Of a DNA stretch of 64,000 nt, positions 34,682 to 43,424 are shown in pieces (the stretch's first letter is position 1; each line of letters begins with the position of its first letter). Position numbers and translations under genes: made by a program. The DNA lies in NCBI GenBank assembly GCA_903939755.1, contig CAJAII010000008.1, forward strand, positions 124,001-188,000. Direction: 5' to 3'. The notes beneath the pieces are model-generated. The model did no database searches, had not been told where the DNA came from, and saw only the letters and a program-made list of their open reading frames with translations. The DNA is from an uncultured Flavobacteriales bacterium. Lineage in GTDB: Bacteria; Bacteroidota; Bacteroidia; Flavobacteriales_D; Crocinitomicaceae.

Positions 34682-35911
34682 TTAGACGAGCTGCTTCAAG
34701 GCTATTTCAAATGCCGCCTTTGCAATGCCAGTTTTGTGGGGCTTTGAAGTATAGGTTTCGCGTAAAGCTTTTTCTATGATTCGGCTGGTATCTTCAAAAA
34801 TTAACTCGTCTTCAATAGTTTCAATATCGTAACTCATTAAATACGCAAAGACTCTCGCCATCCCACAGTTAGCAATAAAATCAGGTAACAAGGAAAGTTT
34901 ATTGTCTGCCTGTTCTGCAATGGGACCAAAAAATATTTCAGGATCAGCAAAAGGGACATTCGCACCAGAAGATATCACGCTAACTCCAGCATTCAACATG
35001 CGCGTTAAATGTTCTTGGGTGATCATTCTACTGCCAGCGCAAGGAATAAAGACATCGGCTTTGATGTCCCAAATCCGAGCGTTAACGTCATCGTATGACA
35101 ATAAGTTTTCGTGGGAAAGGGCTGTCCCTTGTTTATTTAAATACATTGATCGAATTTCTTCGAAATTGTAGCCATTCTCGTTTATTAATCCACCAAATCG
35201 GTCGATTATTCCAACAATTAGGGCGCCTTCTTTCGCGAGATAGTAGGCAGCAGAAGAGCCAACATTTCCCCATCCTTGAACGATTACTTTTTTCCCTTTT
35301 AATTCACCTCCCCAAATGGCATAATAATGTTTAATAGAGGCTGCAACTCCAAAACCAGTAATCAAATCGGCAACAAGGTATTTTCGACTAATAGAAGGTG
35401 AGTACCGTTCGTCTTCAACAACCTTTGATACACCTTGTCTTAATTGACCTATTCTATTTATCTTTTGAGATTCTTTCGGTTGAAAGTGTCCATTAAAAAC
35501 GCCTTCTTGAGGGTGCCATACGCCACAATCTTCTGTCAACGGAATAACTTCATGAATTTCATCTACATTTAGATCTCCACCCGTTCCGTAGTAGTGTTTC
35601 AATAAAGGAGAAACAGCACTAAACCATCTTTTTAGTACGCCTTTTTTTCTTGGGTCTGTCGGGTCAAAATTTATACCTGACTTAGCGCCACCAATGGGTG
35701 GGCCAGCGACAGTAAATTTAACTTCCATTGTTTTAGCCAACGATTCTACTTCTCTTTTATCAAGTCCTATTCTCATTCTAGTGCCTCCACCAGCAGCCCC
35801 ACCGCGTAAACTATTTATTACAACCCATCCTTCGGCTTCTGTCTCTGAATCTTTCCATTCAAATACTATTTCTGGGCGCTTATTTTCAAACTTTTGTAAT
35901 AATTCTTTCAT
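34682..35911 (-). CDS. Glu/Leu/Phe/Val dehydrogenase family protein
   Basis: A 409-residue NAD(P)-dependent amino-acid dehydrogenase for oxidative deamination. The catalytic Lys is in PPIGGAKSGINFDP (near residue 78) and TGGDLNVDEIHEVIP provides the Asp region. The Rossmann fold is at about 185-320 with VIVQGWGNVGSSAAYYLAKE. FIPCAGSRMI and GANVPFADPE complete the dinucleotide domain. The substrate (Glu, Leu, Val or Phe) cannot be set. It is monocistronic, with a -7 box TACCTTTG (35934-35941) 22 bases before the ATG. Confidence 0.92.
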   Translation of the reverse strand: MKELLQKFENKRPEIVFEWKDSETEAEGWVVINSLRGGAAGGGTRMRIGLDKREVESLAKTMEVKFTVAGPPIGGAKSGINFDPTDPRKKGVLKRWFSAVSPLLKHYYGTGGDLNVDEIHEVIPLTEDCGVWHPQEGVFNGHFQPKESQKINRIGQLRQGVSKVVEDERYSPSISRKYLVADLITGFGVAASIKHYYAIWGGELKGKKVIVQGWGNVGSSAAYYLAKEGALIVGIIDRFGGLINENGYNFEEIRSMYLNKQGTALSHENLLSYDDVNARIWDIKADVFIPCAGSRMITQEHLTRMLNAGVSVISSGANVPFADPEIFFGPIAEQADNKLSLLPDFIANCGMARVFAYLMSYDIETIEDELIFEDTSRIIEKALRETYTSKPHKTGIAKAAFEIALKQLV

Positions 35912-35985
35912 AATGATTGCTATTTTGCAAAGACAAAGGTACGCATTTAATACTTTAGGAAAATTAGGGCGCTTGAGTGGAGTTT

Positions 35986-37059
35986 TTACCCGGGAATATG
36001 TAATACACCGGAAACTACCTCTCTATTTGCGCCGGTGGCATTTGGGCAGTTTGTTGCGTTGTTTTCAAGGTACCGAAATCCTAAAAATCCGAAGATAATA
36101 GCTTCTTTGAAATCGATGATTTCTTCTTTAGGAATTCGTATTTCTCCTGTATATTGGGAAGCAATTCGTTCGATTAAAAAATGATTTTTGGCCCCGCCTC
36201 CAGTAATATAAACAGATTTTATTCCCGCCTCGTTTAGCACTTTTGCAATCTGAAATGCCTCATGTTCAACAACCGTGCGCATCACCGAACTAGCCACTGA
36301 ATAATCATCGAGTAATGGTAAGAATTCAGCATTTAACCATTCTGTTCCCAATGATTTTGCGCCATAAATAGAGTAGAATTCTAACTTATTTAACAAATTC
36401 AACAAGTTTTGATTTAGTTCTCCACTTCTTGATATTTCCCCACCTTCATCAAATTCCATATCGTATTTATTGGCATATAAATTTATAGGAATGTTTCCTG
36501 GGCAAATATCGAATGCGATATTTTGATCCTTATTTTTATAACTGATATTCGTAAAGCCTCCAATATTTAAAAACGCTTCTGCGCAATCTAAAAACAATAA
36601 TTCGTCACCTAAAGGAACAAGCGGAGCGCCTTGTCCACCAGCTAATATGTCTTTGGTGCGAAAATCGTTAATTACTTTTATGCCTGTATGGTATGCGAGT
36701 GTGCTTCCGCATCCAATTTGTGTGGTAAATCCTAAATTCGGTTGGTGAAAAATGGTTTGTCCATGGCTTGCTATTGCTTCAATATCTTTTGGATTAATAT
36801 TGAATTTTTGCATGAAATTATTGACCGCTGATGCGTAAAAAGCACCTATTATTTTGTCTAAATGAAAAATTTTCCTTGCTGTTAGGGTTTCGATTTCGTT
36901 CAAAGAATTCAGAATTTCTAAAGGGTAAGAAATGGTTTCAGCTTGTTGTAACTCAAAAGAATACACCCCAGTATTATTGGTAAAGGAAACATAGGCAATG
37001 TCTAATCCATCTTTTGATGTCCCGGACATTAAACCGATAATGTGAATCTTCTCTTGCAT
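35986..37059 (-). CDS. anmK: Anhydro-N-acetylmuramic acid kinase
   Basis: A 357-residue ASKHA-fold kinase that cleaves and phosphorylates 1,6-anhydroMurNAc, recycling cell-wall sugar. Key segments are IIGLMSGTSKDGLDIAYVSF, ASHGQTIFHQP, INDFRTKDILAGGQGAPLVP, LNIGGFTNISY, FDICPGN and YITGGGAKN. The chosen start is the ATG six codons after an in-frame GTG; the protein then begins MQEKIHIIGLMSG as in relatives. Its 5' end is divergent from the acyl-CoA dehydrogenase gene, and the latter's promoter lies between them. Confidence 0.94.
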   Translation of the reverse strand: MQEKIHIIGLMSGTSKDGLDIAYVSFTNNTGVYSFELQQAETISYPLEILNSLNEIETLTARKIFHLDKIIGAFYASAVNNFMQKFNINPKDIEAIASHGQTIFHQPNLGFTTQIGCGSTLAYHTGIKVINDFRTKDILAGGQGAPLVPLGDELLFLDCAEAFLNIGGFTNISYKNKDQNIAFDICPGNIPINLYANKYDMEFDEGGEISRSGELNQNLLNLLNKLEFYSIYGAKSLGTEWLNAEFLPLLDDYSVASSVMRTVVEHEAFQIAKVLNEAGIKSVYITGGGAKNHFLIERIASQYTGEIRIPKEEIIDFKEAIIFGFLGFRYLENNATNCPNATGANREVVSGVLHIPG

Positions 37060-37062
37060 TTG

Positions 37063-37094
37063 TTGAAATAAAAGCACAAAATACGTTATTTTTG
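37063..37094 (+). promoter_or_regulatory. Promoter of the acyl-CoA dehydrogenase gene
   Basis: TTG (37063-37065) and TATTTTTG (37087-37094) are separated by 21 bases. The -7 box contains a TTG that is in frame with the dehydrogenase, which supports the ATG 28 bases downstream as the true start. Confidence 0.55.
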
Positions 37095-37121
37095 CAAAAG
37101 CATTACCAATATATTACCATT

Positions 37122-38264
37122 ATGAATTTCGAATTAACAGAAGAACATTTAGCAGTCAAAGAAGCAGCAAGGGATTTTGCTCAAAATGTATTAAAGCCGG
37201 GTGTAATTGAAAGAGATAATCTTCAAAAGTTTCCTAAAGAGGAAATTAAGCAACTTGCCGAATTAGGTTTTATGGGTATGATGGTGGATCCTAAATATGG
37301 AGGAAGCGGCATGGATACTTTATCCTATGTTTTGGCAATGGAAGAAATTTCTAAAGTGGATGCCTCTACGTCTGTTTGTATGTCTGTAAATAATTCGTTG
37401 GTGTGTTGGGGTATTGAAAAGTATGGTAATGAAGAACAAAAACAAAAGTTTTTAAGGCCTTTAGCTACGGGTGAAAAAATTGGAGCCTTTTGTTTGTCGG
37501 AGCCAGAAGCAGGTTCAGATGCTACATCACAGCAAACTACTGCAATCGATATGGGGGATCATTATTTGTTGAATGGCACCAAAAATTGGATTACGAATGG
37601 ATCGAGTGCATCTGTATATTTAGTAATTGCACAAACCAATAGAGAGTTAGGACATAAGGGAATCAATGCATTGATAATTGAGCGTGGAATGGAGGGATTC
37701 ATCGTTGGTGCAAAGGAGGATAAATTAGGAATCCGTGGTAGCGATACCCATACATTATTGTTTAATGATGTTAAGGTTCCAAAGGAAAATAGAATAGGGG
37801 AGGATGGCTTCGGGTTCACTTTTGCCATGAAAGTTTTGAGTGGTGGAAGAATTGGTATTGCTGCACAAGCATTAGGGATAGCTGCTGGAGGTTTTGAATT
37901 GGCCTTGGCGTATTCGAAAGAAAGAAAAACATTCGGGAAAGAAATTTACAAGCACCAAGCAATTGCATTTAAATTGGCTGATATGGCAACGGAGATAGAA
38001 GCTGCTAGGTTATTGGTTTATCGCTCTGCATTAGATAAAGACAACGGTAGAAATTATGATCAGTCAAGCGCAATGGCAAAATTATATGCTTCAAAGGTAG
38101 CGATGGAACAAACAATTGAAGCCGTTCAAATTCATGGTGGATATGGTTTTGTAAAGGAATATCATGTGGAACGCTTAATGCGCGATGCTAAAATCACGCA
38201 GATTTATGAAGGTACTTCAGAAATTCAAAAAATTGTTATTTCAAGAGGGCTGTTAAAATCATAA
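37122..38264 (+). CDS. Acyl-CoA dehydrogenase
   Basis: A 380-residue FAD-dependent beta-oxidation-type enzyme (short- or branched-chain class). Recognisable parts are MNFELTEEHLAVKEAARDFA, MMVDPKYGGSGMDTLSYVLA, AFCLSEPEAGSDATS, KNWITNGSSASVYLVIAQT, KLGIRGSDTHTLLFNDVKVP, and the catalytic Glu of QIYEGTSEIQKIVISRGL. The ATG is used rather than an in-frame TTG 30 bases upstream, because that TTG lies inside the -7 box. It overlaps the convergent peroxiredoxin gene by six bases at the stop. Confidence 0.94.
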   Translation: MNFELTEEHLAVKEAARDFAQNVLKPGVIERDNLQKFPKEEIKQLAELGFMGMMVDPKYGGSGMDTLSYVLAMEEISKVDASTSVCMSVNNSLVCWGIEKYGNEEQKQKFLRPLATGEKIGAFCLSEPEAGSDATSQQTTAIDMGDHYLLNGTKNWITNGSSASVYLVIAQTNRELGHKGINALIIERGMEGFIVGAKEDKLGIRGSDTHTLLFNDVKVPKENRIGEDGFGFTFAMKVLSGGRIGIAAQALGIAAGGFELALAYSKERKTFGKEIYKHQAIAFKLADMATEIEAARLLVYRSALDKDNGRNYDQSSAMAKLYASKVAMEQTIEAVQIHGGYGFVKEYHVERLMRDAKITQIYEGTSEIQKIVISRGLLKS

Positions 38265-38711
38265 GGTTCTAAGCAAGGCTAAGGCTTTATCTATATGTCC
38301 ATTTGGATCTAACATTGAATTGTATATTCCACATACAACTCCTTTTTTGTTGATTACATAACTGACTCGTCCAGGAAGTATACCGAATAAACTAGCAGGT
38401 ACCCCAAATAAGTTTCTAACTTCTTTTTTTTGGTCTGCTAGTAGGCTAAAATTTAATTGATATTTAGTTGAAAATCTTTTATGCGCATCAACATTGTCTG
38501 CTGAAATGCCAATAACGGTTGCTCCTAGGTCTAAAAATTCTTGATTCGCATCTCTAAAAGAACAAGCTTCAATTGTACATCCGCGAGTATCATCCTTCGG
38601 ATAGAAATAAATAACTATATTTTGTTCTCCAATTATCGTTTGGATGTCAACTAATTCTCCATCTTGGTTGGGTAATTGAAAAATGGGACAAGGGTCTCCA
38701 ATTGCTATCAT
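38259..38711 (-). CDS. bcp: Peroxiredoxin, BCP/PrxQ type
   Basis: A 150-residue thioredoxin-fold peroxidase. The peroxidatic Cys is in YPKDDTRGCTIEACSFRD, where the second Cys five residues later is the typical PrxQ resolving cysteine. VIGISADNVDAHKRFSTKY and FSLLADQKKEVRNLFGV are also standard. It is the last gene of an operon with photolyase, overlapping it by four bases (ATGA). A link to light-driven oxidative damage is plausible from that context. Confidence 0.93.
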   Translation of the reverse strand: MIAIGDPCPIFQLPNQDGELVDIQTIIGEQNIVIYFYPKDDTRGCTIEACSFRDANQEFLDLGATVIGISADNVDAHKRFSTKYQLNFSLLADQKKEVRNLFGVPASLFGILPGRVSYVINKKGVVCGIYNSMLDPNGHIDKALALLRTL

Positions 38712-40042
38712 GCGATTTCGTTTAGTGCTTTTTTATATCTATTAATTACTCGATCTCTTGCAAAAGTATGTTCAATTATTGGTTCAGGATACGATAATGT
38801 ATCATATTCGGGTATCCATTTTTTTATATACTCCAATTTAGGATCAAATTTTTGTTGTTGTAGTGTTGGGTTAAATACTCTGAAATATGGTGCTGCATCG
38901 CAGCCACAACCAGCAGCCCATTGCCAGCCACCGATATTACTCGCCTCCTCATAATCTAATAATTTTTCCGCAAAATACGCCGCTCCCCATTTCCAATCGA
39001 GCAAAAGATGTTTGCAAAGAAAGCTCGCAACGACCATTCGTACTCTATTGTGCATGAAGCCAGTATTGTTGAGCTCACGCATTCCGGCATCAACAAGTGG
39101 ATAACCTGTTTTTCCTTCGCACCAGGCTTTAAAGTGTAATTCATTATGTTCCCATTCTATTCTTTCGTACTTCGCTTTAAACGCCATATCCACCGATTGT
39201 GGAAAGTGATGAATAATCATTTGATAAAAGTCACGCCAGATTAATTCATTCAAAAACACTTGATTTTTCAGTAATGCTACTTGAACCAATTGTCGAATAC
39301 TGATGGTTCCAAATCGCAAATGGATGCTTAATTTACTAGTGCGTATAGTAGGAAAATCTCTTGTCTCGTGATAATTATGGAGGATTTCACTTGGAATTGT
39401 TAGCGGTGGAAAATCTATTATTTTATTTACTTTAAATCCCATTTCCTCAATAGATAAAAGTTGTTGGGGAGATTGAATAGGCAGTAATTGATGAAAATTA
39501 CCTTCCGTTGGGAAGCTTGAATAAGAAGCGCTGGTCAACTTTTCTCTCCATTTATTTGCGTAGGGTGTATAGATTGTATAAGGTAATCCATCCCCTTTCG
39601 TTATCTCCTCTTTCTCAAAAATGACATGATCTTTTGCACCAATAAATTTAATTTTATGGTTTGCTAGCAGCTCGTTTATTCTTGTATCCCTCAGAACGGC
39701 TTTTGGTTCATAATCCCTATTGGTGAATACCGTTTCCGCTCCAAGTTCAAGTGCTAATTGGGTAATTATTTCAATCGGATCGCCATATAAAACAAGTAAG
39801 TCAGCGCCTAAAGATTGGTATTCGGCCTTTAAACGGGAAATTTCTCGATAAATAAAAGTTATCCTCGCATCCTCTTTATTGGTGAGAAGTGAGAGAATTT
39901 GGGTGTCAAAGATGAATACAGATTGTACTTTATTCCCTGAGTTTAAGGCTTTAAAAAGTCCAGCATTATCCTCAATTCTAAGGTCTCTCCGATGCCAAAA
40001 AAGACTGGTTTTATTGGAAGGTATCTTTTTATTTTCCATCAT
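38708..40042 (-). CDS. phr: Cryptochrome/DNA photolyase family protein, probably CPD photolyase
   Basis: About 444 residues that use blue light to repair UV-induced pyrimidine dimers. The N-terminal antenna-binding domain starts TSLFWHRRDLRIEDNAGLFK. The FAD-binding helical domain includes LSIHLRFGTISIRQLVQ, NELIWRDFYQMIIHHFP, TGYPLVDAGMRELNNTGFMH, NRVRMVVASFLCKHLLLDW and WQWAAGCGCDAAPYFRVFNP. These match the FAD-binding and Trp-rich segments of class I enzymes. A GTG three codons upstream is also in frame. It overlaps the upstream pterin synthase-like gene by 14 bases and the peroxiredoxin gene by four. Confidence 0.93.
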   Translation of the reverse strand: MMENKKIPSNKTSLFWHRRDLRIEDNAGLFKALNSGNKVQSVFIFDTQILSLLTNKEDARITFIYREISRLKAEYQSLGADLLVLYGDPIEIITQLALELGAETVFTNRDYEPKAVLRDTRINELLANHKIKFIGAKDHVIFEKEEITKGDGLPYTIYTPYANKWREKLTSASYSSFPTEGNFHQLLPIQSPQQLLSIEEMGFKVNKIIDFPPLTIPSEILHNYHETRDFPTIRTSKLSIHLRFGTISIRQLVQVALLKNQVFLNELIWRDFYQMIIHHFPQSVDMAFKAKYERIEWEHNELHFKAWCEGKTGYPLVDAGMRELNNTGFMHNRVRMVVASFLCKHLLLDWKWGAAYFAEKLLDYEEASNIGGWQWAAGCGCDAAPYFRVFNPTLQQQKFDPKLEYIKKWIPEYDTLSYPEPIIEHTFARDRVINRYKKALNEIA

Positions 40043-40436
40043 AGAAAACACTATTGTTTTCAGTTTCCCATAATGTGATACTTACCTTGTATTTCGCATC
40101 AAGTACGTTCCGAAGAATTTCGTAAATAACAATGGCAATATTTTCTGCTGTAGGGATGAGGTTAGCGAATTCCGAACAATCAAGATTTAGGTTTCGATGG
40201 TCAAAACGATCAATAATTTCTGTTTGAATGATTGTTTTTAAGATTTTTAAATCAATCAGGTAGCCTGTTGATGCATCAATTTCGCCTTCCACCCAAACTT
40301 CTAAGGTATAGTTATGGCCATGGAAGTTAGGGTTGTTGCATTTTCCGTAGACAGCATCGTTTTTTTCCTCGCTCCAATCTGGTCGGTATAAGCGGTGGGC
40401 GGCATTAAAAGTGGAGCGTCTACAAACTTTTAGCAT
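40029..40436 (-). CDS. 6-pyruvoyl-tetrahydropterin synthase / QueD family protein
   Basis: A 135-residue tetrahydropterin-synthase fold enzyme. The zinc His residues are in FNAAHRL and HGH, and the catalytic Cys is in GKCNNPNFHGHNYTLEVWVE. The spacing Cys-x5-HGH resembles eukaryotic pyruvoyl-tetrahydropterin synthase more than E. coli QueD, which has Cys-x3-HGH. GEIDASTGYLIDL, FDHRNLNLD and ITLWETENNSVFY are family features. It could make a pterin for biopterin-type cofactors, or carboxytetrahydropterin for queuosine. A -7 box TACTTTTG (40489-40496) precedes it. It is first in the operon with photolyase and peroxiredoxin. Confidence 0.88.
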   Translation of the reverse strand: MLKVCRRSTFNAAHRLYRPDWSEEKNDAVYGKCNNPNFHGHNYTLEVWVEGEIDASTGYLIDLKILKTIIQTEIIDRFDHRNLNLDCSEFANLIPTAENIAIVIYEILRNVLDAKYKVSITLWETENNSVFYDGK

Positions 40437-40515
40437 AGTCTTCTATTTGAATAATTTAATTCTGTAATCTTATTTTAAGGCAGGAAGACAAAAGTATTTT
40501 GATTACCCCCATCTT

Positions 40516-41025
40516 TTAGTTAGAATAGGAGTAATCAGAGAGTTCTGACATCAATTTTTTTCTTGCAATAAAAATACGGCTTTTAACTGTTCCAATCGGA
40601 ATATTTAATTTGTTTCCAATTTCTTGGTATTTAAATCCTTGAAAGTACATTTCGAAAGGTGTTTTATAGGTCCCGTCAAGTTCTGCGATCTTATTCTGAA
40701 TGTCTTTTGTTGAAATGAATTCAAGAGGTGTTTCCTTAGCACCTTTAATGGTTGAAAATTGTTCCAATTCTTTAGAACTATCAAAGATGGACCTTGATTT
40801 TACTTTCCTTCTATATTGATTAATAAAAGTATTTCGCATGATTGTAAATACCCAGGCCTTGAAGTTTGTTTGGGGCGCATAATATTCTTTATAGCTAAGT
40901 GCTTTTAACATTGTTTCCTGTGTTAAATCTTGCGCATCTGCTTTGTTTTTTGTGAAATTCATAGCAAAAAAACGAAGACTGTATTCTAAATCTACAAGAG
41001 CTTGATTAAATTCCAATGTTGACAT
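40516..41025 (-). CDS. ECF-type RNA polymerase sigma factor
   Basis: A 169-residue sigma factor. Region 2 is LVDLEYSLRFFAMNFTKNKA...DAQDLTQETMLKALSYKEYY with FKAWVFTIMRNTFINQYRRK. Region 4 is TPFEMYFQGFKYQEIGNKLNIPIGTVKSRIFIARKKLM, split by IPIGTVKSRIF which is the recognition helix. No membrane anti-sigma gene adjoins it. A -7 box TAACTTTG (41051-41058) lies 25 bases upstream of the ATG. It is monocistronic. Confidence 0.93.
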   Translation of the reverse strand: MSTLEFNQALVDLEYSLRFFAMNFTKNKADAQDLTQETMLKALSYKEYYAPQTNFKAWVFTIMRNTFINQYRRKVKSRSIFDSSKELEQFSTIKGAKETPLEFISTKDIQNKIAELDGTYKTPFEMYFQGFKYQEIGNKLNIPIGTVKSRIFIARKKLMSELSDYSYSN

Positions 41026-41162
41026 ATTATTTTGTTTAAATATTATGCAACAAAGTTAAACAAGATTAATTAATAATAATTATTAGTTGCCCTTTTTTTT
41101 TATCTAAAAACAAATAAATTTTAGTGTAGATCGATATAAAGAAAGGTAAAGTGTTGATTTTA

Positions 41163-42101
41163 TTAATTTTTGAGATTAGTAAGCATTTCTCTTACCATTC
41201 CATCGAGGTCAAATTTAGGTCGCCATCCCCAATGTTGGGTACTCATTGAATCATCAATAGAATTTGGCCAACTATCGGCAATTGCTTGTCTGAAATCTGG
41301 GTTGTATTCAATTTCGAAGTGGGGTATTTCTTTTTGTATAGCTTTTGCTAAATCTGCAGGAGTAAAGCTAATTCCCGCTAAATTGTAGGAAGATTTAATT
41401 TTTACATTCTCAATGGGCGCTTCCATTAGTTCGATGGTTGCTCGAATGGCATCATCCATAAACATCATTGGCAATGCCGTATCTTCTTTGAGGAAACAAT
41501 TAAATTTCACATTTTCTATCGCCTTATAAAAAATATCAACTGCATAGTCAGTGGTTCCACCGCCTGGTAGACTTTTGTAAGAGATTAATCCAGGATACCG
41601 AATACTTCGTACATCTACTCCAAATTTCAAGTTATAATATTCACACCATCTTTCACCGGCTTGTTTTGAAATTCCATAAACCGTTGTTGGTTCCATTATG
41701 GTGTGTTGTGGCGTCTTGTCCATCGGAGTGGTCGGGCCAAATACGGCAATTGAACTTGGCCAAAATATTTTATCTATATACTTTTCCTTGGCGAGATCTA
41801 AAATTGTAAACAATCCTTCCATATTTAATTTCCATGCAAAGTCAGGATTTTTCTCTGCCGTTGCAGAAAGCAAAGCGGCAAGTAAATAAACTTCCTTTAC
41901 ATTATTTTCAATGATATACGATCTAACTTGTTGTTTGTCTAGTGCATCTAATTGAATATAGGGACCATTCTTAATTATTGGGGGACATTCATTTTTAAGA
42001 TCTGCAGCAATGACAGCTTCCTCTCCATGTTTTTGTCTTAGCGTAAGAACCAATTCTGTTCCAATTTGCCCACAGGCTCCTAGTATAAGTATTTTTTTCA
42101 T
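41163..42101 (-). CDS. SDR-type L-threonine 3-dehydrogenase
   Basis: A 312-residue extended short-chain dehydrogenase. The NAD-binding motif is ILGACGQIGTELV and the catalytic Tyr-Lys pair is in TTVYGISKQAGERWCEYYN. WPSSIAVFGPTTPMDKTPQ, IRYPGLISYKSLPGGGTTDY and the C-terminal SWPNSIDDS match the GalE-like threonine dehydrogenases known from psychrophilic Flavobacterium. The product 2-amino-3-ketobutyrate would go to glycine and acetyl-CoA. A -7 box TAAATTTG (42117-42124) precedes it, with only about a 15-base leader. It is divergent from hmgA. Confidence 0.88.
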   Translation of the reverse strand: MKKILILGACGQIGTELVLTLRQKHGEEAVIAADLKNECPPIIKNGPYIQLDALDKQQVRSYIIENNVKEVYLLAALLSATAEKNPDFAWKLNMEGLFTILDLAKEKYIDKIFWPSSIAVFGPTTPMDKTPQHTIMEPTTVYGISKQAGERWCEYYNLKFGVDVRSIRYPGLISYKSLPGGGTTDYAVDIFYKAIENVKFNCFLKEDTALPMMFMDDAIRATIELMEAPIENVKIKSSYNLAGISFTPADLAKAIQKEIPHFEIEYNPDFRQAIADSWPNSIDDSMSTQHWGWRPKFDLDGMVREMLTNLKN

Positions 42102-42251
42102 CCAATTTTATTTAGACAAATTTAACTTTTGCTTTTTGATTTTTGTCCATGTTGAGTAAAAAAAGAACTTTTGATAACAAAACTGATGATTGTCATTTAT
42201 TTTAAGCATTATTATGTCTTACATTTGTTTTAATAACGTAAATTAGTACTT

Positions 42252-43412
42252 ATGCCATTTTATCATAAACTAGGAAAAATACCACATAAACGCCACACTA
42301 TTTTTAGAAAGGCGAATGGAGAATTGCATCATGAACAGTTGTTTGGAACAGCAGGTTTTGAAGGGATGTCTTCCTTACTTTATCATTTACATCCTCCTAC
42401 AATTGTTAAGGAGATTTTGGGTGAAAAAGATTGTGCGCCAAAAATTGCAGTGGGTAAAAACATGAAAATGCGAAGTTTTCAGGGTTTCCGAGTTGATCCC
42501 GTTTCGGATTTTCTTGAGAGTCGCAAGCCCATTTTGGTAAACAGTGATGTCTACCTTGAGTTGGCGGCACCAACAACTTCTTTAACCGATTATTTTTATA
42601 AAAATGCCGATGCGGATGAAGTTATTTTTATTCATCGCGGGGAAGGCACTGTCAAAACACAATTGGGAAATATTGATTTTAAGTACGGGGATTATATCGT
42701 TATTCCAAGAGGGATTATTTATCAAATTCATTTTAATACTACGGATAATAAATTGTTGATCATTCAATCATTTCATCCAATTTTTACTCCTAAGCGCTAT
42801 CGTAATTTATTCGGACAATTGTTAGAGCACTCGCCCTATTGTGAGCGTGACATGCGCCCTCCAAGTACATTAGAAGTGCATGATGAGAAAGGAGATTTTC
42901 TTGTGAAAATTAAAAAACAAGATGTTTTATACGATTATGTATATGCTTCTCATCCGTTTGATGTGGTAGGTTGGGACGGATTTAATTTTCCTTATGCATT
43001 TAGCATTCATGATTTTGAACCGATTACTGGACGTGTTCATCAACCACCACCCGTTCATCAGACTTTTGAAACCAAAGCATTTGTAATCTGTTCCTTTGTT
43101 CCCAGATTATACGATTATCATCCTGAATCAATTCCTGCTCCTTACAACCATAGTAATATTGATTCTGATGAGGTATTGTATTATGTGGATGGCGATTTTA
43201 TGAGTAGAAATCACATTGAAAAAGGACAAATTACCTTGCATCCTTCAGGATTACCACATGGTCCTCACCCAGGTGCCTATGAAAGAAGTATAGGAAAAAC
43301 AGCAACGGATGAATTAGCGGTAATGGTTGATACATTTAAACCATTACAACTTACTACCTTTGCAATGGGTATAGAAGATGATGATTATTCAAAATCATGG
43401 TTACCACAATAA
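42252..43412 (+). CDS. hmgA: Homogentisate 1,2-dioxygenase
   Basis: A 386-residue cupin-fold iron dioxygenase that opens the ring of homogentisate in tyrosine breakdown. HQPPPVHQTFETKAFVICSF and the segment PAPYNHSNIDSDEVLYYVDG carry a His/Glu of the iron site, and LHPSGLPHGPHPG carries another His. The length is shorter than the 430-440 residues of the Pseudomonas/human enzymes, as is common in Bacteroidota. A -7 box TACATTTG (42220-42227) lies 24 bases before the ATG. It is followed after 12 bases by hppD, giving the two consecutive steps of the pathway; fumarylacetoacetase and maleylacetoacetate isomerase are not in the window. Confidence 0.93.
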   Translation: MPFYHKLGKIPHKRHTIFRKANGELHHEQLFGTAGFEGMSSLLYHLHPPTIVKEILGEKDCAPKIAVGKNMKMRSFQGFRVDPVSDFLESRKPILVNSDVYLELAAPTTSLTDYFYKNADADEVIFIHRGEGTVKTQLGNIDFKYGDYIVIPRGIIYQIHFNTTDNKLLIIQSFHPIFTPKRYRNLFGQLLEHSPYCERDMRPPSTLEVHDEKGDFLVKIKKQDVLYDYVYASHPFDVVGWDGFNFPYAFSIHDFEPITGRVHQPPPVHQTFETKAFVICSFVPRLYDYHPESIPAPYNHSNIDSDEVLYYVDGDFMSRNHIEKGQITLHPSGLPHGPHPGAYERSIGKTATDELAVMVDTFKPLQLTTFAMGIEDDDYSKSWLPQ

Positions 43413-43424
43413 AAATATATTTAT

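Noticed and set aside
37092-37121. Upstream TTG start for the acyl-CoA dehydrogenase
   Set aside because: The TTG is part of a good -7 box; the ATG 30 bases later begins the conserved N-terminus.
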